Below, piece after piece: positions 43,614 through 52,141 of a DNA stretch of 64,000 bases. How positions within the stretch are numbered: position 1 is the stretch's first letter; each line of letters opens with the position of its first letter. The DNA is from W0P28-013 sp963621145 (GTDB lineage Bacteria > Bacteroidota > Bacteroidia > Bacteroidales > Paludibacteraceae), in the NCBI GenBank assembly GCA_963621145.1, contig CAVFDI010000001.1:62001-126000 (forward strand). Reading direction: 5' to 3'. Both the position numbers and the translations under genes were made by a program. The notes under the pieces are model-generated. The model ran no database searches. It was given only the letters and a program-made list of their open reading frames with translations, and was not told where the DNA came from.

Positions 43614-45674
43614 TCAAAACTTATACTGCACATACACTCTGAAATCGGTTTTGTGGCAACCTGCTATTTGGTTAAGACCAGAACCGATTTGCGTGCGGCC
43701 GTCGGTGTAGTAGGTCTGAGCCACACGCAGATAGAATTTCAAATCGCGAATTGGCTCGTAGTCGATGTTCAAGTACCAACGATTGCCCACGCCATACATC
43801 GATGGCGAAAAGCCTGCGCTCGGCACATCGCGCTCGAACAGCGAAAAACGGTTGTCGTAGACTGTCGCGTCGAAATAGGCGTAGCGTGCGCTCAAGGTCA
43901 TGTCGATTTTTTTGAAGGTGTAAGCCACATCTTGCGCTATCAGAAAACCATGCGAAGGCCGCTCTTTTTCAATGCGCACACGATTCCATTCCACCACGCT
44001 CTTCAAATCGAACCCCAGCACAGTGTAGTTCATGCAATAGCGCAGCGAGAGTTTGCGACTATCGGCCAGAAAAGTGGTTGCCTCGTGGCTTAGCGCTGCC
44101 GCCTTTGCCTCTTTGTAGCGATAGCGCATGCGCAGATACATCGCCAGGCGACTGTTTTTCATGTAATCGACCTGAAGTAGGGTGGCGTAACCTTGCGTTG
44201 GGCGTGGCATGCTGTAGGTTACCCACGGTGTTTTGTAGAGATCGGCATATGCCGCAATTTTCCAATTTTTGACGGGTTTTATCTCGCTTCCAATGTAGAT
44301 GCCGTGTTCGTTGCGTGTGGCGGTCTGACCGAATGCATTGGCAAAAAATAGGTCGTAGTTGCGGCTGTAGTAACGGTGCGAAAGTACAAAATTCACCACC
44401 GAGGCTGGCGCAAAAGTCAGTCCGTTGATGGTGGCAACAGCACCGCGCCCCGTTACAGCCGTCTCGCCAAAAATGCCAAATCCGCGCCACGAAAACAGAT
44501 AATCGACGCTGGCGGCAAATTGCTTATCTCCTCGGAAATAGAATTGCTGATAAGGCTTCGGGTCGTAGTCGAGCGGCACGCCCAGCCAAGTCTGCACAGC
44601 GGTGGCTCCAATGCGGAAAAATTTGTGCCGATAGCTCACGTTAGCACCCAAAACGTGCATTCCAACGGTGCGACGACGCGCATATTCGTTGGGCGTGCGG
44701 TGGTAGCCATCTTTTTTGAACGATGAAAATGCTCCTCCGCTAGTGTCGGCGTCCATTTTTCGGTACGAATAGAAGGCCGAAACATCGAAATTGCCAAATT
44801 GAGCGGTTGCGCCCACGCCTCGCAGAAAATTGTATTCGTCGGTCGACGAGTGGCGCTTCAGGCCGCGTGTGCGTGCCGAAACATTCGTGGCCATGGCGGT
44901 TGCGCCCATGTTCATGTCTTGCCTGATGACGAGTCCTTGACCAAAATTTGCCCGATAATCGCCCAAGACGATGGTGGAGAATTTCCACAATTTTTTCATC
45001 TGAATGAATCCTGAATAGGAATCGAACAATTTTTTGTTGTACGCGCCAACCCACTGTTCGCCAGCGTCTTTCTCCATGGTCAGTCCCACTTCGAGCTTGT
45101 CGCTGCTGCGCAATCGGTATTTCAGCGAAGTGTAGAACGGATCGCCCACGTAGCGCGCATTCGGATTGGCGGCCAATTCCTCATCGGAAATGGAAGTGTA
45201 GCCTTTTCGGCGTTCGAAAGTGCCATCGAAACGCAGCGTGAATTCGTGTTTGCTCTCTTTCAAAATGTCGCGCAAGTGCCATTCTGTTTCGGCATCGGGC
45301 GGCTCCACGCGCACAAATGGCAACAACATCTGAATGGTGAAAATGTCGAGTCCTTCGACCAACTGCAGTTCGTAGATGGTTTGCATGCGACCAGCTTTGT
45401 AGATGTAGTACATCAAATTTTCAATCTGAATGTCGCTCAAAAAACGCAACTGCGCCAAGTCGTCGGGCGTGGCGGTGTTCAGATTGATGGGCGAAAGATA
45501 GATGGCTTCGAGGTCGTCGTACAAATCGCCGTAGTCAATTTCGCCATCTTCGGCATCCTCCATCAGAAAATCGTAGATGCGCTCTATCACGCGGTCGATA
45601 GCTACCTCGTCTTGCGCTGCTGCCGAGCCAACAGTGAGCAACGCCGCCAACGCTATGGTTGCGAGGCGTTTCAT
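43614..45674 (-). CDS. Outer-membrane barrel protein with N-terminal helix-hairpin-helix (ComEA-like) domain
   Basis: The 686-residue protein has a signal peptide (about 1-20), an acidic linker, then tandem helix-hairpin-helix motifs at about 60-125 (INLNTATPDDLAQLRFLSDI, then YELQLVEGLDIFTIQMLL), like the DNA-binding ComEA domain. From about 150 to the end it is a string of beta strands ending in VYVQYKF, a barrel-type C-terminus. HhH domains usually bind DNA backbone without sequence specificity, so a DNA-binding barrel at the outer membrane is possible; the family's role is not known to me. The start at 45674 overlaps the stop of the PorV-like gene by 4 nt; the upstream 46 codons are that gene out of frame. 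Confidence 0.8.
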   Translation of the reverse strand: MKRLATIALAALLTVGSAAAQDEVAIDRVIERIYDFLMEDAEDGEIDYGDLYDDLEAIYLSPINLNTATPDDLAQLRFLSDIQIENLMYYIYKAGRMQTIYELQLVEGLDIFTIQMLLPFVRVEPPDAETEWHLRDILKESKHEFTLRFDGTFERRKGYTSISDEELAANPNARYVGDPFYTSLKYRLRSSDKLEVGLTMEKDAGEQWVGAYNKKLFDSYSGFIQMKKLWKFSTIVLGDYRANFGQGLVIRQDMNMGATAMATNVSARTRGLKRHSSTDEYNFLRGVGATAQFGNFDVSAFYSYRKMDADTSGGAFSSFKKDGYHRTPNEYARRRTVGMHVLGANVSYRHKFFRIGATAVQTWLGVPLDYDPKPYQQFYFRGDKQFAASVDYLFSWRGFGIFGETAVTGRGAVATINGLTFAPASVVNFVLSHRYYSRNYDLFFANAFGQTATRNEHGIYIGSEIKPVKNWKIAAYADLYKTPWVTYSMPRPTQGYATLLQVDYMKNSRLAMYLRMRYRYKEAKAAALSHEATTFLADSRKLSLRYCMNYTVLGFDLKSVVEWNRVRIEKERPSHGFLIAQDVAYTFKKIDMTLSARYAYFDATVYDNRFSLFERDVPSAGFSPSMYGVGNRWYLNIDYEPIRDLKFYLRVAQTYYTDGRTQIGSGLNQIAGCHKTDFRVYVQYKF

Positions 45675-46510
45675 CGGCCAAAACGGTATTGAAGTGCGCC
45701 GAGCATGGTCACGCCCAGCGGATTGCGGTATTCGCAGTGCAGATGAAAACGGAAGCCGCCCCAGCCGCAGCCCACGCCAAGGGTTGGCACCACATAGTCG
45801 CTGCCGTAGCAACCAATGCGCACGTCGAACACGTCGAATGGTGCGTATTCAAAGCCTGTGGCCCACCGCAGCGGCGAATGTACCTCTTTGTCTATTTGCA
45901 CCAGCCACGCCACTTTCTCGTGAATTTTGTAGTTCGTTCCCAGACTGAAAACCGATGGCAGGCGTTTTTCGGTGAGGTCGCTTTTTATTTTCGAAAAGAT
46001 GGGGTTGAACGCACTAAAACCGATGGTGAGCGATGGAATCACTTGTACCTGAAAACCCACTTGCACGGTGGCTGTGCTGCGGTAGCGTTCTGTCGGCGAA
46101 AGGTAAACTGCGTAGTAGTCGCACTCCACGCCAAGGTGGAAAATTTCGCCAAAAGTGCGTGCAAAGGTTACGGCTGCCAGCATTTCGTTGTATTCGGCAT
46201 AGCCAAAATACGAAAATTGTGCGCCAATGTTGATGTATTTCGTTGGAATGGCCACGCTTGCTGCGGCATTCGATAGTTCGGCTGTGATGTAGCGATTTTC
46301 GTAGAGTAGCGAAACGGCATATTGCTTTTCGCAAGCCAATGCAGCTGGATTTTGGAACGGTTGCCACTCGGCTGTGTAGGCCACCGAGGCATTGCCTGCC
46401 GTGTACGAACTTGGTACGATGGTGGCTATTTGCGCCTGCATTGTGCCGCTTGTGCAGGTTGCAAAAACGAGCAGTACGATGTTTGCAAATTGTCTTACGG
46501 AGCGATGCAT
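45671..46510 (-). CDS. Outer-membrane barrel protein, PorV/PorQ-like fold (tentative)
   Basis: The 279-residue protein has a signal peptide (1-26, ending MQAQ) and a beta-rich body starting with the NPAAL motif (FQNPAALACEKQYAVSLLY), typical of the FadL/PorV superfamily, where it reads as G/A-x-NPA. It ends LQYRFGR. PorV and PorQ carry T9SS cargo to attachment at the outer membrane, but many relatives have other roles and I cannot assign this one. It has its own well-formed promoter and overlaps the HhH-barrel gene by 4 nt, so the two barrels are probably made together. Confidence 0.65.
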   Translation of the reverse strand: MHRSVRQFANIVLLVFATCTSGTMQAQIATIVPSSYTAGNASVAYTAEWQPFQNPAALACEKQYAVSLLYENRYITAELSNAAASVAIPTKYINIGAQFSYFGYAEYNEMLAAVTFARTFGEIFHLGVECDYYAVYLSPTERYRSTATVQVGFQVQVIPSLTIGFSAFNPIFSKIKSDLTEKRLPSVFSLGTNYKIHEKVAWLVQIDKEVHSPLRWATGFEYAPFDVFDVRIGCYGSDYVVPTLGVGCGWGGFRFHLHCEYRNPLGVTMLGALQYRFGR

Positions 46511-46538
46511 TTTTGGCAGTTGATAGGTTAGTTGCCGT

Positions 46539-46570
46539 CAAAAATAGGCAAAAACTGTTTAATTTGCAAA
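46539..46570 (-). promoter_or_regulatory. Promoter of the two-barrel operon
   Basis: Minus strand: TTTG (46567-46570), a 20-nt spacer and TATTTTTG (46539-46546), about 29 nt before the start codon. In the rest of the 353-nt gap 46511-46863 I see no gene; it is AT-rich and ends in a heptad array. Confidence 0.6.
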
Positions 46571-46848
46571 TTTTCGCTCCAAAAAATTGTTCATAGGCTC
46601 AAAACGATGTACGAAAACAGTCGAAAATGCCGATGAGTAGGGTGTTTGTTACGATTTGGAAAAATGGCGATTGTGGACTGATTTTGAAGATTTTTGGTGA
46701 ATTTTGTCAGGATTTTTGCGTTTTTCGTCGAGAAAATAGCGCCATTTTTGCGTAAAAATCAGAAAAATGCGTGCAAAGATGAAAAAACTGGGAATGATTT
46801 TCGGTGAAAATGGTAAGTCTTATACTTCAATTTTTGCAGTGCCCCGTC

Positions 46849-46869
46849 TTTACTCCTTACTCCTTACTC
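46849..46869. repeat. Heptad array (CTTACTC, 3 units) overlapping a stop codon
   Basis: TTTACTC, CTTACTC, CTTACTC; the stop codon of the HD-domain gene (46864-46866) lies inside the third unit. Confidence 0.75.
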
Positions 46870-47406
46870 AAATTTCTCTACCCATTCGTCGAAGCGTTCT
46901 ACCGACGAATCGCCGAAACGGGCAAGTTTTTCGCGGGCTTGGTCGATGGTTAGCTCTTGGTCGAGGTGCGATTTGGAATAGAATTTATCGGCATAGCAAA
47001 TCAGCTGCTCTTCGAGGCTAATAGGGCGCATATCGCGGTGCGGCAGCGGCAGGTCTTGCTCCAAAATCTGCTCGAGCGAAATGCCCGTGCCAGTGTGACG
47101 CTCGCACACAAGAGCGTGGCGCGGCAGACCTTCGCGACGCATCAATTCGGCACCAAGGTAACCATGCTCGATGTAGCGATGAGATCCCACGCAGAAAATT
47201 TTTGGCGCTTCGGTCATAAAAATGCCAATGTCGTGCAGCATGGCGGCTTCGGCCACAAAATCGGTGTCGATACCGAGTTCGGGGTGGCGGCTGGCCAACA
47301 GCAACGCCTTGTTGCAAACCGACTGACTGTGCTTCACAAGCGTGTCGTAGAGCGGCGTGCCTGGCAGATAATAGTGCGTGATTATGTCGAATACGTCAAC
47401 TTTCAT
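46864..47406 (-). CDS. HD domain (HDIG-type) phosphohydrolase
   Basis: The 180-residue protein is a single HD domain: the first His in LVKHSQSV, the HD pair in AMLHDIGIF, a third His in IEHGYLGAEL, further His in CERHTG, and the last Asp in ICYADKFYSKS. All metal-binding positions of an HDIG-type phosphohydrolase are there. Such small cytoplasmic proteins hydrolyse nucleotides or phosphoesters; the substrate cannot be told. It lies between the two-barrel operon and the secreted nuclease gene, 27 nt downstream of the latter. The heptad array at its 3' end encodes its last two codons. Confidence 0.85.
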   Translation of the reverse strand: MKVDVFDIITHYYLPGTPLYDTLVKHSQSVCNKALLLASRHPELGIDTDFVAEAAMLHDIGIFMTEAPKIFCVGSHRYIEHGYLGAELMRREGLPRHALVCERHTGTGISLEQILEQDLPLPHRDMRPISLEEQLICYADKFYSKSHLDQELTIDQAREKLARFGDSSVERFDEWVEKFE

Positions 47407-47433
47407 AAACTCTGATTTTTCTGACGTGAATGA

Positions 47434-49356
47434 TTATTTCATCACTATTTTTTGAGTGATTGTTTTGCCGCTTTCGTTTTTCAATTGCAAAATAACAATG
47501 CCCGATGCCCCAAAATTGGCAGTGCTGAGTGTGGCGCTATCGTCGCTGATTTCTATCGAGTAGAGTGTGCGTCCGAGCATGTCGTAAACCGTGGCGGTGA
47601 AGCCTTGAGCGCGCTCTATGCGCACCAATCCATCGTGCGAAATGGTCTGCACAAATGGCGCGTCGTCGTTGCTGATATTTGGCACGGGCGTGTCGTCGTG
47701 GTAAGTGCCGAGGCTCAAACCCACAACCACCGCATCGTGGTCTGAATAGCGATACATCAACTCGTCGGTGTCGCTCTCGTAGCCAAAAATTGTCGGCTCA
47801 TCGGCACTGAAATGAGCCACTCTGGCACCGGTAACTTGCGCCGTCATAGTGCTGTTGCCCAGCGCGTGGTCGAGCAGCCCGAAACGTCCGTTGTAGACAT
47901 ACGAATAGGCGTTTGCATCGTATTTTCTGAGCAGATTCCGGTAGCCTGCGCTCACAAATTTCTGTACAGGATCTTCCATCGAATGGGCATTCATATCGCC
48001 CATTATCAGCACATCAGGGTCGAGGGTTTGCGCTGCACATTTATTGATAATCGATTCCGCCTCGGCCACGCGTGTGGCGTTGTAAGCACCCTGACCATCG
48101 TTCTGGTCTTGGTCGCTGCCCGAAGCCGACGACGAACCGCTTTTCGACTTTAAGTGATTGAGCGACAGCACAAAAGCCTCTCCATTTTCGTTCAGTTTGA
48201 AAGCCTGAATCACCTTTCGATAATAGGTTTTCAGATTGTTCATTTGCAGACTGCCGAGCGGCGTCACGCGGTCGTTGCGGTAGATGATGGCGCTTTTGGT
48301 GTACGACGAATAGACCGATGTTCCATCGTTGATGTACGAATAGATTTGACTGCCAGCGGCTTCGTTCATTGCGTTGCAAAGGTAGGCAATGGCGTCTTGC
48401 CCCTGTTGCATTTCGAGCAATCCGTAGATGTCGGCATCGATGGCGCGCAGGGCTTTCACTATTTTGGCGTGCTGACGATTGGCAAGCGTCTCGTTAGCGG
48501 CTCCATAGCCTGTGCCAAAATCGCTTCGCAAATAGTATTGAAGATTGGCAGCGCATACCACCAGATTGCATTCGCCAAGGTCGGGGCGCGCGGCCGGACG
48601 CTCGTTGCTGTGCCATGCTGGCGTGGTAGCGGTCTGCAGACGGTGACTATTTCCGCTCGACGAAACCACCGTTGCTACCAAATCATCAACCTGATAACCC
48701 GTTCGTAGCGTGCCGTTGGCATCGGCAAAAGGCCTGTTTTGCGATGTGGCTGGCGCAAGAATCAGATAGTTGCGGCTGTTCTCATTCACCACGGTTTGAT
48801 ATTCGCTGCTGCTGGGCAATGCCACCTCGGTGGGCGTCATCAGCAGACCATTCGACAGCGTGATGGTGCTGTTTGTGCCGCTGTTCCAATAGCGGTTGTT
48901 GGTTACGGTGAGCGTGTTGGCAAATTGCACCGACATGCCCACATAGTTGCTGCCTTTGCCATCTGCAAAATCATCTGGAAAAGTTACTTTTGTAGTATTA
49001 ACTTGTTGATGTTCAGCGGTTTTTTCTATGCTTGAAACATTGTGCAGTGTGTCGTCGGAGCAAAAAGCCGTCAGAGTTATGCCGTTGCCGAGGCGGATAT
49101 TGGCAGTGTCGGTCAATACAAAAATGGCATCACGCGTCGAGTCGTCGCCATCGCCCGTGGCATCTTGAATGAAAAATCCATCGCCCAAAATGGCAGTTAC
49201 CACGCCCGATGTTTTCACTTCGTTTGCAGCGATTTTGGTGGTTGATTTTGCCGTTTTTCGTTGATTGCATGGCAATTCGTAGATGCGCATGGCGGTCTGC
49301 GCTGTGGCAAAAATAGCTATGGTTAGCGCAAAAATGAGCGAGTAGGTGCGTTTCAT
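47434..49356 (-). CDS. T9SS-exported extracellular endonuclease (ExeM/NucH-like)
   Basis: The 640-residue protein has a signal peptide (about 1-20), an OB-fold-like region (about 45-190, GVVTAILGDGFFIQDATGD), and an endonuclease/exonuclease/phosphatase domain (about 265-540) with LEMQ (catalytic Glu), LSLNHLKSKSG, IMGDMNAHS and YSDHDAVVV, which carry the metal and catalytic residues of the DNase I fold. The last 70 residues (VYDMLGRTLYSIEI, then ending TQKIVMK) form a type A T9SS sorting domain, so it is sent out through the outer membrane. The role is degradation of extracellular DNA, for nutrients or biofilm control. The start at 49356 precedes the signal peptide; the 102 upstream codons are out of context and overlap smpB. 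Confidence 0.9.
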   Translation of the reverse strand: MKRTYSLIFALTIAIFATAQTAMRIYELPCNQRKTAKSTTKIAANEVKTSGVVTAILGDGFFIQDATGDGDDSTRDAIFVLTDTANIRLGNGITLTAFCSDDTLHNVSSIEKTAEHQQVNTTKVTFPDDFADGKGSNYVGMSVQFANTLTVTNNRYWNSGTNSTITLSNGLLMTPTEVALPSSSEYQTVVNENSRNYLILAPATSQNRPFADANGTLRTGYQVDDLVATVVSSSGNSHRLQTATTPAWHSNERPAARPDLGECNLVVCAANLQYYLRSDFGTGYGAANETLANRQHAKIVKALRAIDADIYGLLEMQQGQDAIAYLCNAMNEAAGSQIYSYINDGTSVYSSYTKSAIIYRNDRVTPLGSLQMNNLKTYYRKVIQAFKLNENGEAFVLSLNHLKSKSGSSSASGSDQDQNDGQGAYNATRVAEAESIINKCAAQTLDPDVLIMGDMNAHSMEDPVQKFVSAGYRNLLRKYDANAYSYVYNGRFGLLDHALGNSTMTAQVTGARVAHFSADEPTIFGYESDTDELMYRYSDHDAVVVGLSLGTYHDDTPVPNISNDDAPFVQTISHDGLVRIERAQGFTATVYDMLGRTLYSIEISDDSATLSTANFGASGIVILQLKNESGKTITQKIVMK

Positions 49357-49403
49357 TGCTGATTTGATTTTCAAACCTGCAAATTTACTCACATTTGACC
49401 GAT

Positions 49404-49435
49404 TTTGCAAATTTGCTGAAAAAGTACTACTTTTG
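49404..49435 (+). promoter_or_regulatory. Promoter of smpB
   Basis: TTTG (49404-49407), a 20-nt spacer and TACTTTTG (49428-49435). The smpB ATG is only 8 nt after the box, so the mRNA should have almost no leader. Confidence 0.65.
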
Positions 49436-49443
49436 CACTCTTG

Positions 49444-49902
49444 ATGAAAACGAAAGTCGACATAAAAAATCGTCGCGCCTCGTTCGACTACGAGTTGCTC
49501 GATCGCTACACGGCTGGCATTGTGCTTTGCGGAACAGAGATTAAGTCCATTCGCGAGGGGCATGCCGCTCTTACCGACGCCTTTTGCACTTTTACCGATG
49601 GCGAGTTGTGGGTTCGCAACATGCATATCAGCGAATATCGGCTTGGCACTTGCTACAACCACGATGCGCAGCGGGTGCGTAAATTGCTACTCACACGGCG
49701 CGAACTGCGCAAATTGCAGCGAGCAGTGAAAGAGAGCGGACTCACCATTGTGCCGACTTCGCTCTACATCAACGAAAAGGGCTTGGCGAAACTTAATATT
49801 GCTCTTGCGCGAGGCAAAAAAAACTACGACAAGCGCGATTCCCTGCGCGAAAAAGCCGACCGCCGCGAGATGGACAGAGTTCGTAAAGTGAAAAGTTTGT
49901 AA
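49444..49902 (+). CDS. smpB: SsrA-binding protein SmpB
   Basis: The 152-residue protein matches SmpB throughout: [55 protein letters not shown] and the basic C-terminal tail ([17 protein letters not shown]) that enters the ribosome's mRNA channel. It partners tmRNA in trans-translation, freeing stalled ribosomes. ATG 49444 is preferred to TTG 49441 and sits 8 nt from the -7 box, implying a nearly leaderless transcript. The tmRNA gene is not in the window. Confidence 0.97.
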   Translation: MKTKVDIKNRRASFDYELLDRYTAGIVLCGTEIKSIREGHAALTDAFCTFTDGELWVRNMHISEYRLGTCYNHDAQRVRKLLLTRRELRKLQRAVKESGLTIVPTSLYINEKGLAKLNIALARGKKNYDKRDSLREKADRREMDRVRKVKSL

Positions 49903-49989
49903 AATCGACGATTGCGAAAGAATTAGAATGATGCGTTTGCAGATTTTCTGGAGCAAAAAATCTTGCGCGTCACTTTTTTCTTGAAAAAT

Positions 49990-50020
49990 TTTGTCAATTC
50001 GACAAAAAACACTACTTTTG
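49990..50020 (+). promoter_or_regulatory. Promoter of tRNA-Thr
   Basis: TTTG (49990-49993), a 19-nt spacer and TACTTTTG (50013-50020), 15 nt before the tRNA's first base. Confidence 0.65.
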
Positions 50021-50034
50021 CAGCCGAAAAAATT

Positions 50035-50107
<73 letters not shown>

Positions 50108-50114
50108 CACAAAA

Positions 50115-50157
50115 CAAGCGCAGTACCTCGTTGGGGGGCTGCGCTTGATGTTTTTTG
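50115..50157 (+). terminator. Terminator of tRNA-Thr
   Basis: CAAGCGCAG and CTGCGCTTG form a perfect 9-bp stem followed by ATGTTTTTTG. Confidence 0.85.
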
Positions 50158-50169
50158 TCGATAAAATCG

Positions 50170-50177
50170 TATCTTTG
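50170..50177 (+). promoter_or_regulatory. -7 box (TATCTTTG) of the interrupted gene
   Basis: TATCTTTG, 15 nt before ATG 50193. CTTG lies at 50144-50147, a 22-nt spacer, slightly long. Confidence 0.5.
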
Positions 50178-50192
50178 CAACAATAAATATCC

Positions 50193-50693
50193 ATGCTCAC
50201 GCCCTACACCTCCACCATCGACCAAGAGACGCTTCGCGAACGATACATCGCTGAGGCTGCTGAATTTTATCGACAAAAGATGTAAAGCATTATTGGCGGC
50301 GATTCGAGTCGGCGGCTCGAACTGCGCGGCTACATTCCCGATGGCGTGGGTGGCACGCGCGTAGAATTGCCCGCCACGCTGATGTACCGCATCGATACGC
50401 TGCATAGCAACGATGGCCATCGCCTGTACGAGTTTCTTATCGAGTGCGACATCGACACGCCAAGCACTGGCATCTACTACGGCTGCCGCGGCGTAACAGT
50501 CGATGGTTTCGACCACACGCGCGAGATTGAGCAATATCGCAAGGATCGCGAAATCATTCTCCCCGAAATCTGCCAAATACTCAACAACACCTTTCCGCTG
50601 AAGGATTCCTCGCACCGATTCAAACTGACCGACAATGCGCAAGACGGCACTTATTGGCTGTCATGTAATGTTTGGGGATTGAGTAAGGAGTAA
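50193..50693 (+). pseudogene. Unknown gene interrupted by one in-frame TAA
   Basis: From ATG 50193, just after a -7 box, the frame encodes 30 residues (MLTPYTSTIDQETLRERY at the start) and then meets TAA at 50283-50285. The same frame continues at once with SIIGGDSSRRLELRGYIPDG and runs open to 50693, about 166 sense codons in total. The shared frame, promoter position and matching composition indicate one gene broken by a single base change, or less likely a read-through stop. The downstream half alone has only weak starts (GTG near 50346). The protein is cytoplasmic, about 19 kDa if whole, and of a family I do not recognise. Its last codons lie in a heptad array. Confidence 0.65.
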
Positions 50694-50722
50694 AGAATAA
50701 GGATAAAGGACAAAAGACGGAG
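50681..50722. repeat. Heptad array (GAGTAAG-like, 6 units) overlapping a stop codon
   Basis: Units GAGTAAG, GAGTAAA, GAATAAG, GATAAAG, GACAAAA, GACGGAG. The first two contain the last codons and stop (50691-50693) of the interrupted gene. Confidence 0.8.
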
Positions 50723-50772
50723 GACTGGGCGCTGCAATTGGTCATGATTGTTGCTTTGTCATAGTCAATTGC

Positions 50773-50821
50773 CAAAGCTCACCATCGTAATGGAAAGAAG
50801 TTTACTATCGTAGTGGAAACT
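50773..50821. repeat. 49-bp direct repeat, left copy, flanking the DUF4143 ATPase
   Basis: Matches 52142-52190 with one mismatch; the last 43 bp are identical. Inside are two related 16-mers, ACCATCGTAATGGAAA and ACTATCGTAGTGGAAA, 7 nt apart, each with a short dyad (CCAT/ATGG and ACTA/TAGT). This copy ends 1 nt before the -33 box of the ATPase promoter. Confidence 0.92.
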
Positions 50822-50822
50822 A

Positions 50823-50854
50823 TTTGTGTAATTCAAAATAAGTGTGTATCTTTG
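50823..50854 (+). promoter_or_regulatory. Promoter of the DUF4143 ATPase gene
   Basis: TTTG (50823-50826), a 20-nt spacer and TATCTTTG (50847-50854). It starts immediately after the left 49-bp repeat and fixes the gene's start at ATG 50880, since the earlier in-frame codon at 50844 is inside the promoter. Confidence 0.7.
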
Positions 50855-50879
50855 CCGGCGAAATAAATTTCAATTCGCT

Positions 50880-52106
50880 ATGATACTGCAAAACGTCATC
50901 GAACAAGTATCCAAAAAACAGTGGCAACAGTTGTCGAAACGCCGTGTGTATAATCGTCGACTGCTCGAAAAAATACATTTTCCAATCACTGACTTTGTGA
51001 TTGTGATATCGGGAGTTCGTCGCTGTGGCAAAAGCACGCTAATGGCGCAAATTGCTGCTCAAAATTCAGATCAGGCCTTGTTCTACCTCAATTTTGATAC
51101 GCCGCAACTCTATGGTTTTAGCATGGATGATTACCAGCGCATCGATGAGATATTACGTGGCTATGCCGAACAACCTTTGCTATTTTTCGACGAAGTGCAA
51201 GTGGTGGAAGGTTGGGAACTTTATGTGCGCGGCAAACTCGACGAGGGCTATCAAGTGGTAGTGAGTGGTAGCAATGCCGCTATGTTAAGTCGCGAGCTTG
51301 GCACACGGCTCACTGGGCGGCATTTGTCGTACGAACTTTTCCCATTCTCGTTTAGCGAATTTTGTGGCTTTTTGCGCTGTCCTACCGACTACAAGTCGCA
51401 ACTTGCCTACATGGAACGTGGCGGATTTCCGCTCTATTTGCAACTGCACGATACCGATATTCTCAACAATCTGCTTTCGGATATTCTTTATCGCGATGTA
51501 GCCACACGTTATGCCATACGCGACTACGACAAGTTAAAAGAACTTGCCATGTTGCTGTTGAATAACGTTGGAAATTTGGTAACTGCAAATAAACTGCGCC
51601 AAGCACTGGGAATAAATAGCTCGACTACTGTAAGCGAGTATTTTTCGCACCTTCGACAGAGCTATTTGTTCGATTTTGTGCCGATTTATTCATCGTCGGA
51701 CAAGGTGCGTATTGTAAATCCGCGCAAGATCTATTGCATAGATACGGGATTGGTTAGCGTTTGTAGCACTGCCATGTCGAATAATGTTGGCCATCGTCTA
51801 GAAAATATGGTTTACTGCGAATTACGACGAAAGTATAGCGAACTCTACTATTTTAGTAAAAATGGTCATGAGTGCGATTTTGTTGCGATGGAAAAAGGCA
51901 AATGTGCCCAATTGGTGCAGGTTTGTGCTGATTTTAATCCTGATACTTACCAGCGCGAGGTGCAGGGTCTGTTAGCTGCCATGACTGCCATCGACGTTCA
52001 GCAAGGAACTATCGTTACTATGCGCCAGTACGACAGATTGCTCGAGGGTAAGAATCGCATCGATATTTTGCCTTTCTACCGCTGGGCAAGCGAGAATGAT
52101 TTTTAA
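50880..52106 (+). CDS. AAA_14/DUF4143 family ATPase
   Basis: The 408-residue protein has a P-loop ATPase domain (about 35-200) with Walker A GVRRCGKST and Walker B LLFFDEVQ, followed by a DUF4143 region (about 215-370). That region contains a winged-helix-like part (LVTANKLRQALGINSSTTVSEYFSHL) and a nuclease-like end (GHECDFV, then AQLVQVC) resembling a PD-(D/E)xK core. Such ATPases are numerous in Bacteroidota and archaea; their function is not settled, and proposals include DNA-linked or selfish roles. Here the gene, with its own promoter, stands alone between two nearly identical 49-bp direct repeats, 1,369 bp apart, which looks like a mobile single-gene cassette. Confidence 0.88.
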   Translation: MILQNVIEQVSKKQWQQLSKRRVYNRRLLEKIHFPITDFVIVISGVRRCGKSTLMAQIAAQNSDQALFYLNFDTPQLYGFSMDDYQRIDEILRGYAEQPLLFFDEVQVVEGWELYVRGKLDEGYQVVVSGSNAAMLSRELGTRLTGRHLSYELFPFSFSEFCGFLRCPTDYKSQLAYMERGGFPLYLQLHDTDILNNLLSDILYRDVATRYAIRDYDKLKELAMLLLNNVGNLVTANKLRQALGINSSTTVSEYFSHLRQSYLFDFVPIYSSSDKVRIVNPRKIYCIDTGLVSVCSTAMSNNVGHRLENMVYCELRRKYSELYYFSKNGHECDFVAMEKGKCAQLVQVCADFNPDTYQREVQGLLAAMTAIDVQQGTIVTMRQYDRLLEGKNRIDILPFYRWASENDF

Positions 52107-52141
52107 GGACATGGTTTAAAACACTGACGATTTTTTACAGT

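Noticed and set aside
45671..46510. Naming the small barrel porV or porQ
   Set aside because: It has the NPA-type start of the PorV/FadL superfamily, but I cannot see enough specific residues, and no other T9SS core genes are adjacent.
49357..49662. 102-residue N-terminal extension of the secreted nuclease
   Set aside because: It covers the smpB gene and promoter on the other strand and precedes a normal signal peptide.
50283..50285. TAA in the interrupted gene as recoded codon
   Set aside because: TAA is not a known selenocysteine or pyrrolysine codon, no recoding element was seen, and other genes here use TAA as stop. A mutation or sequencing error is simpler.
50823..52106. DUF4143 ATPase as part of an insertion sequence
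   Set aside because: There is no transposase and no terminal inverted repeat; the flanks are direct repeats of 49 bp, too long for a usual target duplication.
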